From NCBI GenBank assembly GCA_003255065.1, contig QAOA01001066.1:1091197-1155196 (forward strand): a DNA stretch of 64,000 bases, in the 5' to 3' direction. The stretch is from Cercis canadensis (taxonomy: Eukaryota; Streptophyta; Magnoliopsida; Fabales; Fabaceae). The notes beneath the pieces were generated by a model. The model was not told the origin of the DNA. It saw nothing but the letters and a program-made list of their open reading frames with translations, and made no database searches. The position numbers were made by a program, and so were the translations under genes. Shown here in pieces: positions 1 through 13,747 of the stretch; position 1 is the first letter of the stretch, and every line of letters starts with the position of its first letter.

Positions 1-24
1 GGGGGGGGGAAGGAAACGAAAGAA

Positions 25-3000
25 CTAGTGCTCTGGCAATTTGTCCTTCAAATATTTCAGAACAGCCTTAGTTCCTTTATCCAAGACAGGCCTCCGAATG
101 CTGCAATTTAAAAAAAAAAAAAAGGTTCAAAATACACAAAAGAAAGAAGATCATCGAACATGTTTAACATGCTTTATTCTCTCATGAGGTTGTAAAATTT
201 GTGTTAATTTTTCTCCATTTGAAAGTTTTTGGACCTATCAATGCACGGATACGACAAAGAACAAAGATATAGAAACCACGTATTAATGCAGATAACTGTT
301 AAAAAGGTTTTTTTATTTTTTTCTCTTTGGCAGGGGAGGGGGTTGTCTCCTACCTTCTGAGAGGATTCCCTTCAAGTCTTAACGCCTGAAGGCTTGATTC
401 CAGCAAACCCTGATAAAAAACAATTTCTTAGAACAATGTAATGAATCAAGTTTGGGAAAACGAATATGAGTTCAGCATATGCAGATAGCAAAAATGATGC
501 CATTAATTGGAGGATCAGTTCAAATTAATTTGAAATGAGGAAGGAGAAAAAAGAAAAGGTATAAAAATAACATCCAAATAACTATGTTTAGAGAGGTTCA
601 TTCATTATAACAGTCATACGCAACATTCAAAGGTATGGAACATATATTTCTCAAGTTTTTCTGTGAAACATTGAAGATTGTCTATTATTATCAGAAAGGA
701 AGTGAAAATTGGGCACAATTTTTACTGCATAATATCTCAGCAAACACCACAAACTTATTAAAGCAAGAAATGAATCTCAGGGGTTGCTTGTTTCTCACCA
801 GCTCAGGGGGAAGCGCAGAGATGTTATTATCAGATAGGTCAAGCTCTGTTAGAGAAGTAAGATTTTTGAACACCTGGAAACAAAATTAGAAGTAAGGTTA
901 GAAGATGAATGAACAACCAAAAGAGTAGCAGAATTTATCATCCTGAAAGATCGTTGTCTGATTGCGTCTATCAGACAAGTTTTATGACGGACTGTGTGTC
1001 TACGTGTAAAATATGGCCCCAAGAGGTTAATAATACACGTGCTTGTATGATTCCTAATATGGGCTCGATAATGCCTCAAATTGGTAGGTAGGAATCTTTT
1101 TTTATTGAACACATGTCTTGCGGTAACTCAATATCACTAAGATGCCTCAGAAACCAAAGAATAGAGGGAGAGATTCGACTGCAGATGACAACTTTCCTCG
1201 TGTTATAGGCTGAAACCAGCAGATCTACGACTACATTTTCTGTCAAGAACATGAAACAGATGGAAATTTCACATGGATAAACCAAACAAATTATAACCCA
1301 TGAATCAAGGTTAAGAGGAAAGCTGGTGACTCTAACTTAAAAGTCACTGTCAAACCAATAAAGACAAGGAAAATTTGTAAACTTTGATAAGATCTGAACC
1401 AAAAAGGGGCATATAGGTTTAACATATTTTTTTGAACAAAAAAGAAAGTTCATTACCTCTGGAACTGATTGAAGGGAATTTTGACTCAAGTCAAGGATCC
1501 GCAATTGTTGTAACCTCAATATATCTGATGGGACTTCACTCAGTCGCATTCTTCTGCAAGTTGTAATGTGAAAGTTAAATACAAGCACTCAAGAAGATAA
1601 AAGTTATATGAGAGATGCATCTTTATCTGTGTGGATGTGTGTGATAGTGTCTCCTCACACATGCCATAATTTCAATTGACCAACCTCAAGTAAAGCTCTT
1701 GCAGGTATGGCAACCTAGAAAATGCAGGATCATCCGGTAATGAAGCTGCATTACCACTTAGATCCAGAATCTGAAGTTTAGTCACAGTTTCAAAAGCATC
1801 TGAAGGAATCTGTTATTCAAGTAATATATAAGTTTAATCATATCATGCTTCTGATTTGGAATTTAAAGCAGAGAATATAAGCACATGGACAGACAGAAAA
1901 TTTTATATTAATCCTCTTTTTTAAATTCTGGTATATACTGAGATCAGCAAAGAGTTATGGAGTTTCATTATGTAAGACAAACTATAGCACCTCTGTGATT
2001 TTAATCAAAATTCAAAGCTCAAAAATTTAACATTTTGTAAATTGATTATCCATTCAATTATGTTGGTGTTCTTTCTCTCTCTCTCTCTCTCTCTCTTTGT
2101 GTGAGAGACAAGGGCGGGGGGGAGTTGAGATCGACCAACATAAGAGATATATTGTCATTGAACAAGGAAAATCAAATATATTGGTATCATCATAGAATGA
2201 AAGACTTGAGCTTGTCAATGACAAGGTTGTAAAGGAAATAAGACATACTTGTGACTTTTGTTCAATCTATCTGAAGAAGAATCTTTAAGTCATACTAACA
2301 CTAATAGCCAACCGTGAGGAAGATGTATAACTTTTTATGTAGTTCATAGTTGGAAAGCCATATTAACTATAAGTAATTTATTATTTCCGGCAATGGTTCT
2401 CATATACATGTTGATGTCAATATTCAATATTACAACAAAAACAACAGAGCGGTGCTCCCAAAGCATTACCTTTCTTAGGGGATTGTTGTCCAGCTTCAAA
2501 CACAAAAGGCCCAAAAGCGACTTAAGAATTGAACCTGGCCAGTCTTCAATTTTATTCCTAGATAAAATCAATGTCTGCAAAGTGAAAAATATAAAGATGA
2601 ATTAACAGGAAAGTTTCAAAGGATATTATAGTAATATTGATGTAACTACAACTATGATAGAGAAAAGAGAGAACGATTGTCAAAAGTATCAATCAATTCA
2701 CATGAATACATACATCTAAACTGCTGGAGTTTATGCTCTTCAAGGATGAGGTAAGTAAAATTGATTACTTAGATGTCTAACACAATATCAGGCAACTAGT
2801 TACGGTTGTTTGCCAAATAATGCATTTCTTAAGCTTATCTACTCTGTAAGTATGTGTTCATTTACCCACCTGGGGGGAAGGGGGCAGGACTGTCACATAT
2901 GGATTTCAGGCAATAAACATAACTGCTAACTTGTATTTTAAACCAATCTACAGGGTCTTCAGATTTTGCTAGCACAGGAACCTTATTGCAATATTTATAT

Positions 3001-6000
3001 CTTCAAATGCCCCCAAAGCTTTCATATTATTATCAATCAACCAACATGCTGACTCAAATTCTTGAGAGTCCAGGACTCAATTGAAGAGATTGACAGTGTC
3101 CATCACTTTCAGGCAATCCATGTCATTACTTCGGTTAACTATTATAACTTGTAAACAGCATATTACAGGAATAATATTTCTCTGTGTCAAAACTAATCAT
3201 ATAAAGGACAGCCGGAAATAAAATTTTACCTGGATGGAAACACAAGAAGAAAGTTCGACGGGCAACTCCTGGATGGAATTCCCAGAAAGATCAAGTTTAA
3301 CGACCTCGCCTGATTCCCACACTTCCGATGGAACAGTGCTCAATCCCACCCCTTTCAAAGAAAGTTCCTGAATATAATAAAAAAGATGCAACCATAACAC
3401 TCAAAAAGCTATGCTAGTTGTACTTGGATAACAGTTTGACTCTGGGTTAAACTAGTTCAGTGAAGATCTTGCAAATAACCCAAACCAATTCCCATACTTT
3501 TTTCTCTCTAACAACAGAAGCAGCTAGCCATTCAAGAACAAAATTGATACCCAGGCATCTGAAACTTCCTGGTCAATCTACAAGATTTTAAAACTACAAT
3601 AATCATAAATTTGATGACAACATTTCAGACAACAGTATACATGTTATCCCAACTCCTTTATTCATCTAGAATTGTCTTAAGCTTAAGGAAACAACTGATT
3701 AAATGCAGTACACATATGCGCATATCTAACAAGCTACTAAGAATTATAATCTATACAATATATGTTGTTAAAACTCTAGCTTCTCCCAAGCAAGTAACAC
3801 CTTGATCTCATTACAGTTAATTCAATTCCATCTTTCAATTTCCTAATAACATCTCACATCAACAAGCATTACAAATTTCCCTCTCTATATAATAATTTTT
3901 GCATGATTGATCAAATAATTTTTCTACTTAATATTATTTAGTAGGAGGGATCTCTTCCTCTGTTTATATGAATCTGGATTCCCAAAAAACAGTGTTCAAA
4001 ATGATCTAGTTGACCAAGTTAGGTAAAAAGCAGCTCAAGCTCAGTACTCTTTTGGCAAATTATTAGCACTGACATTAAGCTCAAACAGGTATTACCTCAA
4101 TAAGAAGTCAAGTCCATATCAAACAAAGATGTATTCCCTTGTTTTCATTGTGTTTCTTTTATGTAGTTATGCAACTGAGAACATGAGAACATCATCAATG
4201 AAGTAATGAACCCATTGTCACATCATGTAGTAAACCCATGCTTAATACATAACAAACATAATAATATTTTTCTTTTCCAAGAAGCACTCCAAAACTGCGA
4301 CCAGTCAAAACAGATTCCTCTCAGTATTTTTCCTTTTTGTATTATAAACATTCCTCCATATGCCCAGTGTTGGTAGTTGAACTTGCACCACAATATGGAG
4401 TATCATCTTAGGCTCTACCAGCAGGAGACTATAGAGTGGGTTCTTTAGACAGAGCGTGTGTATGCATGCAACTATTTGGCACTAGTTTTATCAGATATGC
4501 AATTATATGTAGTAGGTTTTTTTGTTATAATAGACATGTGTAAATAGATATTATTGTTTACAGCTGTACCTTAGTTGTATTCTAGGAGATTAAGTTGTAA
4601 GTATAGTATAAAAAGACTAGCACATGGCAGTCAAGCATATCCACATTCTCTCTAAGGTTTTCTCTCTTTCTGTTCTCTCTCTCTCATAGTTTCTGATCCC
4701 ATTGAAGCAGCTAATGCAGAGAGGCATCGAGTGACACTAACCACAGTAATGATCCGTTTTAAGGGGGAGAAAAAAAAAACCAATACCTTTGAAGTGATAG
4801 ATAATCGAGCAGCCATTGTAATTACATCCTCTTTTGTTGCGGTTGAAGCTTCAGAATCTGCAGAAGAAATTTAAAATACTATTTCTAGAATAAGTAATAG
4901 ACTCAGGCTTAGGTTATGAGGTAAAAGATACCTTCATTCTCGGAAAGTCTACTTTGAAGATATTTTAGTAATGCTGGTGTAGGTCCAGAGACTAATGAGC
5001 TGAGGAGAAAGAGCATTAGTCCAAGAAACATTTGTAAATACAAGTATTGAAACAGAAAGGGCCAAATCATGCATTGTACCTTCGAAGAGTCCGCAAAGGA
5101 TTGCCCGAAAGCAGAAGTTTCCTCAAGGTTGTCATCTTACCTAAACAAGATAAAATATTAAGGTTTTATTTCTTTATTCATGTTACATAATCTTCATATT
5201 ACTTTTAACTGCGTCAAAATTGGTCTGCATTAAAGCTATGATGTAATGACCCATCAGTAAATTTTTTAGAATAATAAATTATTTGACGTAGTCTTTTTTT
5301 TGGCCATGCTAATTGATACATTATCAAAGTTTTATTGCTTGTGCATTCTTTTTCGAGCAATGGTATCCATTGACAAGATGAAATTGTCAGATTAAACATT
5401 CAAGCATAAGAAACTTAGAGGCGCCATAGAATGGGTGAGGATGCAGGAGGGACAACTCCCTAGACAACTGCATAAAATCCAGGTTACAAATTCCTCTATC
5501 TTGGTTGAAAGTGTCACTACTCCAACAAGAAAAAGTTTCTTGAAAGGAGATGCAACAACTTTAGTGAAGACTCTCAATTGGAAGAAAACTCATGGCAAGG
5601 CAAAAATGCTAGCACCCAAAATTATCTTTTAGCTAATGGAATTAGAATAAGTAGGTGGAGCCAGCTTATTATGAGGTAGCTAGTGATGAACAAAAGTCAA
5701 GATTTTCTGTAGAAACTATCTTCTATTCTTAACATAGGACTTCTGTTCCTGCTAAAAAAAATGGCACAGTACTAAAATTGGTTAACCTTACCCATTTCAG
5801 AGGGTAACCCACTCAATGAATTATTTGAAAGATCCAAGACTGAAACATGCAATTTGCATGCCTCTACTGGATAGTCCTTCAACTGCAGTAACATAACATA
5901 AATAAGCAAACAAACTGTAAAGCATTAAGGAGAAGAAAAGAAAGAATAAACAAACAACGAATAGTGCTATAAAGATCCACCACAGCTTTAAAACCAACAA

Positions 6001-9000
6001 ATGAGAAGAAATTATGTCAAATTTTGATATGAGCAGCATTTTCTTTGAGGAAGTCTCTCTACTCCAATGAAAATGCAACTTAATGCTAAATTATCTATTA
6101 TTGCTTATAAACTCAAGTGCACATCCATTCATAAAATTTGGTATAATATGCCACAAATATATTTTTTATGAGTCCCAGAGATAAAGCTGCAAAGAACTGA
6201 TCAATAAAGTTAACAACCTATTTATGGTAACAATTCATCTTCACCACCAAAATTTGTAAACCCTATACATAGAATACCACTAATATTTGCAAAGACCAGA
6301 GTTATCCGAGTTGGGATTGAGACCTGTCATAATCTCTCACAGAAGTATTTGGGGTCACTCTAGTTTACCATAGAAGGGGTCATTACAGTGCCTTGAGAGT
6401 TAAGATGATTTTTTTTTTTTGCCAAAAGAAAAAAATAGAAAAAAAAAACTTTCTTTGTCCTCTGACTCTTACATGTCAACAATACACTTGAGAGGCCGAA
6501 TACAAGTTTCAGGCATTATCTACTTTATTTATATGTCTGTGTGTCATCCCCTCATCACTTTTGCAGGATCTCCAAAATCATCTGCTCCTAATTAGCCTTC
6601 AGATAATGTACTATTTGTGATGATATTGAGAATAAATAACTTATGCCCCTTTTGGTGTCTTTAATATAAAAAGCTTTCCATAATTGTGGTTATTCAACTC
6701 AAAAATTGGTTAATGTTCTTTATGGGTCCTAAAGGTTGACTGACCTTCCTTTCTGGTATTCTGCCTTGTCTTTTTGTTATCAAACTTTTAAACATCAAAA
6801 TGTAGATAGCTGCATTTATAAATATCAGCAAGCTCTTCCATGCTTATTCATGGTAAGAAAGCAACGGATTTCAGAAAGCATATATAAGGAAAAGGCCACA
6901 TAAATGGAATAATGTAAATTAATTTACTACACATTGAAAAGGAAATTCCAATAAATTATTGATGAAATCAGATGGAAGCTATGACTTATTCATGATACAT
7001 TTGCTTGGATCATTGTCCTCACTAATATAAAGATTTATTTATCAGCTAAAAGACACTAAATGAATAGTTTACTTATTTTTCTCAGCCCCAATACATTACT
7101 AAGGAGAACCATAGAGAAGATACAACGAAATAAAAGTAAGAATAAAGAAGCAAGTTCAGTTCTCTAGCTACCTTGTTAGAGTGAAGATCTAAATTCCCTA
7201 GACGAGAAAGGGCCCCTATCTCCACTGGTAGTGCAGAAAGGTTGTTATTCCTAAATTTGGGTTAAAAAAAAAATTATATGTATCAGGAGCGTAGAAGATT
7301 CGAGCAAAAGAAAATCAAATATTTAATATGCTTTCACAAACTTGAAGGCTAGCATCAGAATGGGTAAGAATATGACCCCATATAAAACTCCACAAGCGAG
7401 TGGCAACCCATGATTGATGATGGGATGGTTGAGATTCCTGCACAGGTCATAGATACATCTAAAATTTAAGACAAGATGAAGAGAAAAACAAAACATATTT
7501 AAACCTTTGTTTAGCAACTCACTGTTCTGATGCAGGTCAAGACGAATTAGACGTGACAGACCTCCAATGCTAACTGGTATGCCATTCAGCAAATTTTTTG
7601 CTGCAGCAATTATGACAACAGAAAGAACTTTACCAAATCAAAAAATTTACAAGTAGGATTGAGATAATTAATTGAAATCATATAGGGGACTAGGTAAATA
7701 TATGATTAAATAAAGACCCTTACATGCATTGAATTCAGTAAGCATGGTCCATGCTGAAATGAGATTTTCAGATATCACTGTAAGCTTGTTTCCCTGGCCA
7801 AGACAGACAAAAGAAGATATACTTAGAGCGCCAGTTACTAAAATCATAACCTGCCCAAAGAAGAGGAAGTTGGCCATGTATTTAATATGCTAAATTTTGC
7901 TTCTACCTCCATATCTAGTTTGGTCAATTTTGAACAATTTGTCAGATCTTCTGGCAAGCTGGAAATAAGATTGTTTGATCCCTAGGAAAAGAGTATCAGA
8001 AGGCCCATTTCATCAAAAAGAACATATTACAAGCATGCATGTCAATGAACAAATGAACGGGACATGCAAATAGCAAACTTTTTTAATGATTTCAGATCAA
8101 TTGCAAAGAATGATGGGTTCTACAGGGAAAATCCCATGGTTTCCTGTTTAAACTAACTCCAGTATAGCAACCTATAGCAAGTAGATCAAAACATAAAAGA
8201 TAAAAGACAGAAGCTATTAGCTTAAAATGTCCCACATTTATTGATCACTGAGGTTGTAGGAATGCAATTTAAAATTGTGATGACTATTGAGGACATTCAA
8301 CAAAGTTTATGAACAAAATTACTGTCCATTCAAATTTAGACTTATAAGAAGCACTTGATACAATTCCAAGTTTTTTTTTTCAATAGATATCATTCCAAGG
8401 TTGAACTAAGATATATATCACATGCCATATATGGAGCAAACCATTTTTGTGTCAGAATCACCGAGAACACAACTAATGACTACAGTCAGCAGTTTCAGCA
8501 AGATAAAGTGTTACCTTCAATTCTGACAATTCCAAACATCTTCCAAGTGAGCTCGGAAGTTCCTTAAGCTTATTGTTTGAACAATCAAACCTATAACAAT
8601 CATATAAAAGCTGAGTAAATGAAAAGAAAATGACTAAGATAATATTAGATGAGTTTATACAAAAAGAATGAAAAAAGCAGCTACAATTCTATGCTGGAGA
8701 TTTACATAAAACCAGTACCCCTAAAACCCTGTATTGCCAGAAACAGTAACCCAGTTGTAAAAAATAGTAAGGAAATGATCCCTTATCCTTTAACAGGCAT
8801 ACCCATCACGTGATAACTCCTTCCAAAAATTCACATAACCACAAAGAAAGAGCATAATAGCTTCTGCCCTTCTCATGACACCAACAAAAAAGAAAAAGAA
8901 AGGAAAAAGCTGCGGACAATACTATACCTAAAGAAGCCTCTTCAGAGTAAATTGTCCTTGACAGATGTCTAGGGTAGTCTCCTAATTTTATTTGAACTTA

Positions 9001-10743
9001 GAATGCTAAATAAATAATACACCAGAAATTTGGAGACTTAATATGGAATATCATTATTTTCCACAATTTAATATTATCAGTAAAAGTGTATCCGTAATAT
9101 CTTAAAAGTTCATGATTTCCTTATTTATGTCTTTTTCTTAGTACAACAAGAGTCAACTGCTTACAATATAAAGCCATATGCTTTAACCATATCTGCAGTC
9201 TTTGTCATTCCTCTTCTTCCTTTTTCTTTGTCTACTTCCCCTACCATCATTATTTTTTCAGAACTTAGTACGACCATTAAGCCATAATCAAACAACATCC
9301 AGATCCTCTTAAATGTACGTAAAATATAACCGAATCATAAGATCCAAATGTATGAATTTATCAATTGGCTAACCAGGAACATCCTGTCAAAGTGGTCTTT
9401 TGCTGAAAATGACCAGATATCAAGTTTACTTATTTTTTCTGAACCCACACCTCTCCCTATTTTTCTTTGACTTTTCTTAAGCCCTTGATCATCTCCGTCT
9501 TTAATTAGCTTTGTCCACTGTCATCCCAAAAATCCTAAAGTTTCAGTTATTTTAATCACAACATGTGCTGTAAAAATAGTCCACACATACCCAAATCTGA
9601 CAGAATGCCATGCTTGAGTTGTCTGATTATTAGAGATGTATCATGCAAAAGAAAATTATGGAATAACTTGAATAACAGAATCCAAACCTAGTTTTGTTTA
9701 TTAAATGCAGCAAAGATTTGAACTTCCAAGTATTGAGGTTGTTTCTAAGTTGTAGTACTTATAAATATTGGCCCATCACATATCTAATTCACTACTCATT
9801 CTATTTAAGTAATAAGGCCTATCATGTAATTTCCATGTTCATTTGCTCTGTCCTCTTCTATTCTCTTCACACATAGCCAATCCATGACCAGCCTATCACG
9901 TAAGTCTGAAAGCACATTTGCAAATGAAGTGCAGATGGGAACAAAAATATATTAGCAAACTCATTTCTCCGTACAGCAAATAAACATGGAGAGCAAGAGG
10001 AAAATGGTAAAATTAGCGTACTTGACAAGCGATGCTGCTGAACCAATTTCCTCTGGTATTTTATGCATTGAATTGAATGACACGTCTAACAACTTCAGCT
10101 GAGATAGCCTGTCAACTAGAAACAATTATGGAAATCCTGTATGGAATTGGACTATTGCATCCATATCTTGTGTATATGTGTGTGTTTTCAGACAGTTAAT
10201 ATATTCTGGATAACTGATCAAACAAAAGCAAGTGTTCTGAAAACTCACTCTCCTATGGCGGCCGGAAGCTCAGAGAGTTTGTTGTGGCTAACATTCAATA
10301 CAGTCAATAAAGGTAAATTTCTCAAATCTTCCTTTATTGACTCAATATCGTTATGAGCCAAAATGAGCTTTTGGAGCTCCACAGCCTGTAAACAATCAAT
10401 AAATCATCAATTTGCTTAGAAACACCCATCAACTGAGTAGATTGCTGAATCTAAGCTAAGGTTTCAGAGTTTCAGGAAGTAAAAATGAAAGAAGTAAGCT
10501 ACCTCCCACCACTTGTCATCGGCCCCAAGGCCATCGAGATTTCTATATACCTCGCCGGGCACTTCTCTGAAAATTGAAACACGAATTCGAGCGAAATGAG
10601 AGCAGAAGAATGAATGCAAGAGCAGTATCAGTAGTAGAAGAAATCAGCAAAAGTGGAAAATGTGAGGGAGGAACTTGCCTGAGCGAGCGATTCGAAAGGT
10701 TGAGAGAACCAGAGGCTCTCGCAGCTTTTAGCACCCGATCCAT
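25..10743 (-). CDS. Intracellular leucine-rich-repeat protein, 584 aa, 21 exons (At3g15410 / LRRC40-like)
   Basis: Exons in transcript order: 10743-10679, 10566-10503, 10385-10249, 10108-10022, 8590-8515, 7981-7907, 7793-7724, 7600-7523, 7437-7377, 7250-7172, 5882-5792, 5140-5080, 4999-4932, 4857-4787, 3367-3230, 2574-2470, 1809-1685, 1553-1457, 873-799, 409-354, 100-25. They sum to 1755 nt and stay in frame at every junction. The protein starts [12 protein letters not shown] and ends KDKLPEH. It has two blocks of roughly 23-residue LRRs (about residues 44-300 and 362-560, pattern LxxLxLxxNxLxxLP) joined by a Ser/Thr/Glu-rich linker at about 320-360. There is no signal peptide, membrane span or kinase domain, so a cytosolic or nuclear scaffold is likely. 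The family is conserved between plants and animals (LRRC40) and its function is poorly known. Intron 1 has a GC donor at 10678-10677. The stop codon is only 24 bases from the window edge, so the 3' UTR is cut off. Confidence 0.93.
2073..2097. repeat. (CT)n microsatellite in an intron of the LRR gene
   Basis: This is an uninterrupted CT dinucleotide run of about 12 units in the intron between the exons at 1685-1809 and 2470-2574. It has no coding role and is probably length-variable between individuals. Confidence 0.9.
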
Positions 10744-12189
10744 GAAATGGTCTCTTGGACATGTAATGCAGTGAGCTAAGCTTCTTCAGATCGCAGTTCG
10801 CGCGATGCGATGGGATAGAATCATAGAAGAAAGGTGATGCAGTCAGGTGAAGTACTGAAGTGGATTGTCAGTTATGGCACGCTAAAAAATTTGATCAGCG
10901 ATGACATTAAATTACAAATTCAAGTAATCAGCATATTAAAATTCTAAATTATAAAAATTAACCTATGTGGGTTGTGTCTGTCATCATTGTACCATAAATA
11001 ATTAAAATAGGATATACATGCAATATGGTTATAACTTATAGTCTTATACATCTCTTGATCTCTATGAAATAAAATCCAAATAATTACTATGACTTTAAAA
11101 ATATTAAATATATATCACTTAAAAATATTATAAAAATTTATGTCAAACAATGGATTTAAGTGATAAACATTATTAGATTTTCCTTTGACATTAGATATCA
11201 ATTTTCTTTTACAAAAATTAGCTAACTTTTAGCCAAAGTAATATCACAATGTTACTAGTATATTCATTTTCTTCCACACATGTAGATCTGTTAAGATTTT
11301 CTAAGGTTTAAATGAAACTTTAATATGGTTTTCTTTTTTCTTTTTACCTTAGGTAAATGGGGAGAATACTTAGCAATTTTTGAGAGTGAGTTTAAGGAGG
11401 ATTCAATCTCTCAATTTGGGATAAGTTGAGCCTTTGGCCCAATGGCAATGCTAATTGAGCTGAAGCTCTTTGACATGGTACTCAATCAATCAAAAAATGT
11501 TTAAGGTAATACAAGATATAAATTTCTCATAAAATTATACCTTATTATGTCAAATTTAATTGTTAGCTATTTTCATTACAAATCAATAATTACTCAAATC
11601 ATGCATATTATAAATAAAATGATATAAACAAAACATATTGCCCTTCCAAATAGCTAATACAATTATTAAAATTTATTCGTAATGCGCATTTTTTTTTTAT
11701 ATATATTTTGGCTACAACTCTGAGTTCAAATACGAAACTCATAAGCCTTAAGTATGACCTTAATATCACTTGACTATAAACTGTTTGGTGATGAGCATTT
11801 TATTTAAGTCTTCATTCAACAATATTTATGAATATACATGAATTAATCTCATGTATACTGAAAATTTAACTTCAAATTCTATTTTTTAATATTTTAATAC
11901 TTAATGATTGAGGTATTACTTTGTATTTTTTTTTTTTTGAATAATTGAGATATTTGAAAAACAATTTATCAATTAAAATGGCAACTTTGACTATTTTATG
12001 ATTTATTCAAAGATAGAAACAACACAAAATAAATAGTCCCACCAAAAAAAAAAAATAACTCACAAAGTGANAAAAAAAAAAATACTCACAAAGTGAACAA
12101 GTCATGAAATTTGAGCTTTAAAATATTTTTCGCGTGTACAAGCTAGAGTTAAATCCTTTTGAACATAATTCTTGTCCTATAATTAGATA
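10744..12189. other. Intergenic: 5' flank of the LRR gene, then AT-rich DNA
   Basis: The first 120 bases upstream of the LRR start are relatively GC-rich and should hold its 5' UTR and core promoter. I could not place a TATA box with confidence. From about 10900 the sequence is AT-rich with no credible coding potential on either strand. One assembly N lies at 12071, with a near-duplicate of its left flank on its right. Confidence 0.6.
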
Positions 12190-13747
12190 TTGACGGATGG
12201 CTTAGAGTTTTATCCAAAGCGTATCCAACTCTAGCGTTCCATGTAAGCATTAACAAGTCCTTTGGAAAGGTATTTCTGATATAATTGCTTTAATTTTTAT
12301 TGAATTTGGCTTATGTTATTACTTGTTCTCTTATTGGTTTTATTTTCGCTTAGAGTTCACTCCTTTCAGTGTTGAGACAATTTGCCCGATTGAAAAGTGA
12401 CAAGCAAGCAATATCTGTGGGATTTGTTGGATATTCAAATGTTGGGAAGTCATCGGTGATCAACACATTACGTACAAAGAATGCAATGTCTCTTTCTTAA
12501 TTTTTGCTTCTGATGTTATATTTGTAATGTTGTTAACTGAGTGTTTATGAAAATTAACGAAAAAGTTAAGGTTGACTATTGAAGTCATAATTAAGATGTG
12601 TGCATGCAATATATTATCTGCAGAAATCAGAATAGGTTGTTTGCTGGAGAACTTCTTAATGTGAAAATTGAAGATTTTCTCTCAGTAAAATTGTAAAATT
12701 TGTATTATATGGAATATGCATTTTAATGTGTTAGTTGACTTATATATCCACTTTTTATGGTTAAGGTATGCAAGGTTGCTCCTATTCCAGGGGAAACAAA
12801 AGTCTGGCAGTATATAACTCTCACAAAGAGGATCTTCTTGATTGACTACCCAGGTGTTGTTTATTACCAAAACAAAGACTCTGAAACAGATATTGTGCTA
12901 AAGGGTGTGGTATGTTCTTCTCTTTCCTTGTTGTATTTTTTTTTTTCTTTTTTGGGTGCATATGCTTTAATAAGGAATGTTTTGTCCAAAAACATCAATT
13001 GTTAACAGTATCTTTGTTTTTGCCGGCCCTTGTTTCTTAACTTTTCCTTTTCGTTCTGGTTAAGGTTTTGGGCCTGGTACCCCCTTATCCCCTTTAAGAG
13101 TAAGTTTGGAGGGTGAAGTCATGATATAGAAGCGCTTTCGTGAACCTGAATGACTAGTACATTGCATTTTGAATATTATGGTATTTAGATATTGATGAGC
13201 AAGTGGTATAACAAACTGCTATCAATATTGCGCATTTTTATATGTCAATTAATTAGAGTGAAAGTCGTCAAATGATCATATTAAAGTTATAAGATGTTAG
13301 TATTGGTTGTTAGTCTTGCCTGCTAACCATACAGTTGTCGTCTACTGAACAATCATATTTTCTGGTAAGTGGTGGTATATCTTATATTATAATCTTTGGG
13401 AGTCATGTCTGTGATATGCAAGCAGAGTTTTTTCTTTTCAGAACTTACATTAAATGAAGTAGTTTCTTTAAAAAGAGAAAGAGGGGTGGGAGGGGGGAAG
13501 AGGCTGTCTTCTCTCTATGTCAAATGGTTATTTTCCTCTTGTGCTTGCTGTATGGTGGTATAAGATCATGTAACATATTATTATGAAAACTAGTTGAGCA
13601 CACACATCATCAAAGTCAAGCTAACACCTCAACCTTTATTTCCAGGTACGTGTAACAAACTTGCAAGATGCTTCTGAACATATAGGTGAAGTTTTGAAAC
13701 GTGTGAAGAAGGAGCACTTGGAAAGAGCATATAGGATCTCAGAGTGG
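12190..13747 (+). pseudogene. NUG2: Truncated nucleolar/nuclear GTPase 2 (NUG2/NOG2) gene fragment
   Basis: Four exon-like blocks encode the central circularly permuted GTPase domain of NUG2, a pre-60S ribosome assembly GTPase. They are about 12190-12270 (GWLRVLSKAYPTLAFHVS, INKSFGK), about 12354-12481 ([16 protein letters not shown], then GYSNVGKSS and INTLRTKN), 12766-12909 ([16 protein letters not shown], then LIDYPGVV) and 13646-13746 (VRVTNLQDASEHIGEVLKRV, ending ISEW). Introns are retained, so this is a DNA-level duplication and not a retrocopy. The N-terminal domain and everything after the last block are absent. The second block ends at AAGAAT followed by GC, not GT, the last block runs out without a continuing exon, and the G1 motif reads GYSNVGKSS where the family has GYPNVGKSS. 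No frameshift is visible inside the blocks, so the fragment is fairly young. A functional short protein is unlikely. Confidence 0.85.

Noticed and set aside
4369..4690. Possible solo LTR in an LRR-gene intron (TATA-like AGTATAAAAAG followed by a CT-rich end)
   Set aside because: No matching TG...CA ends with a 5-bp target duplication and no primer-binding site could be found.
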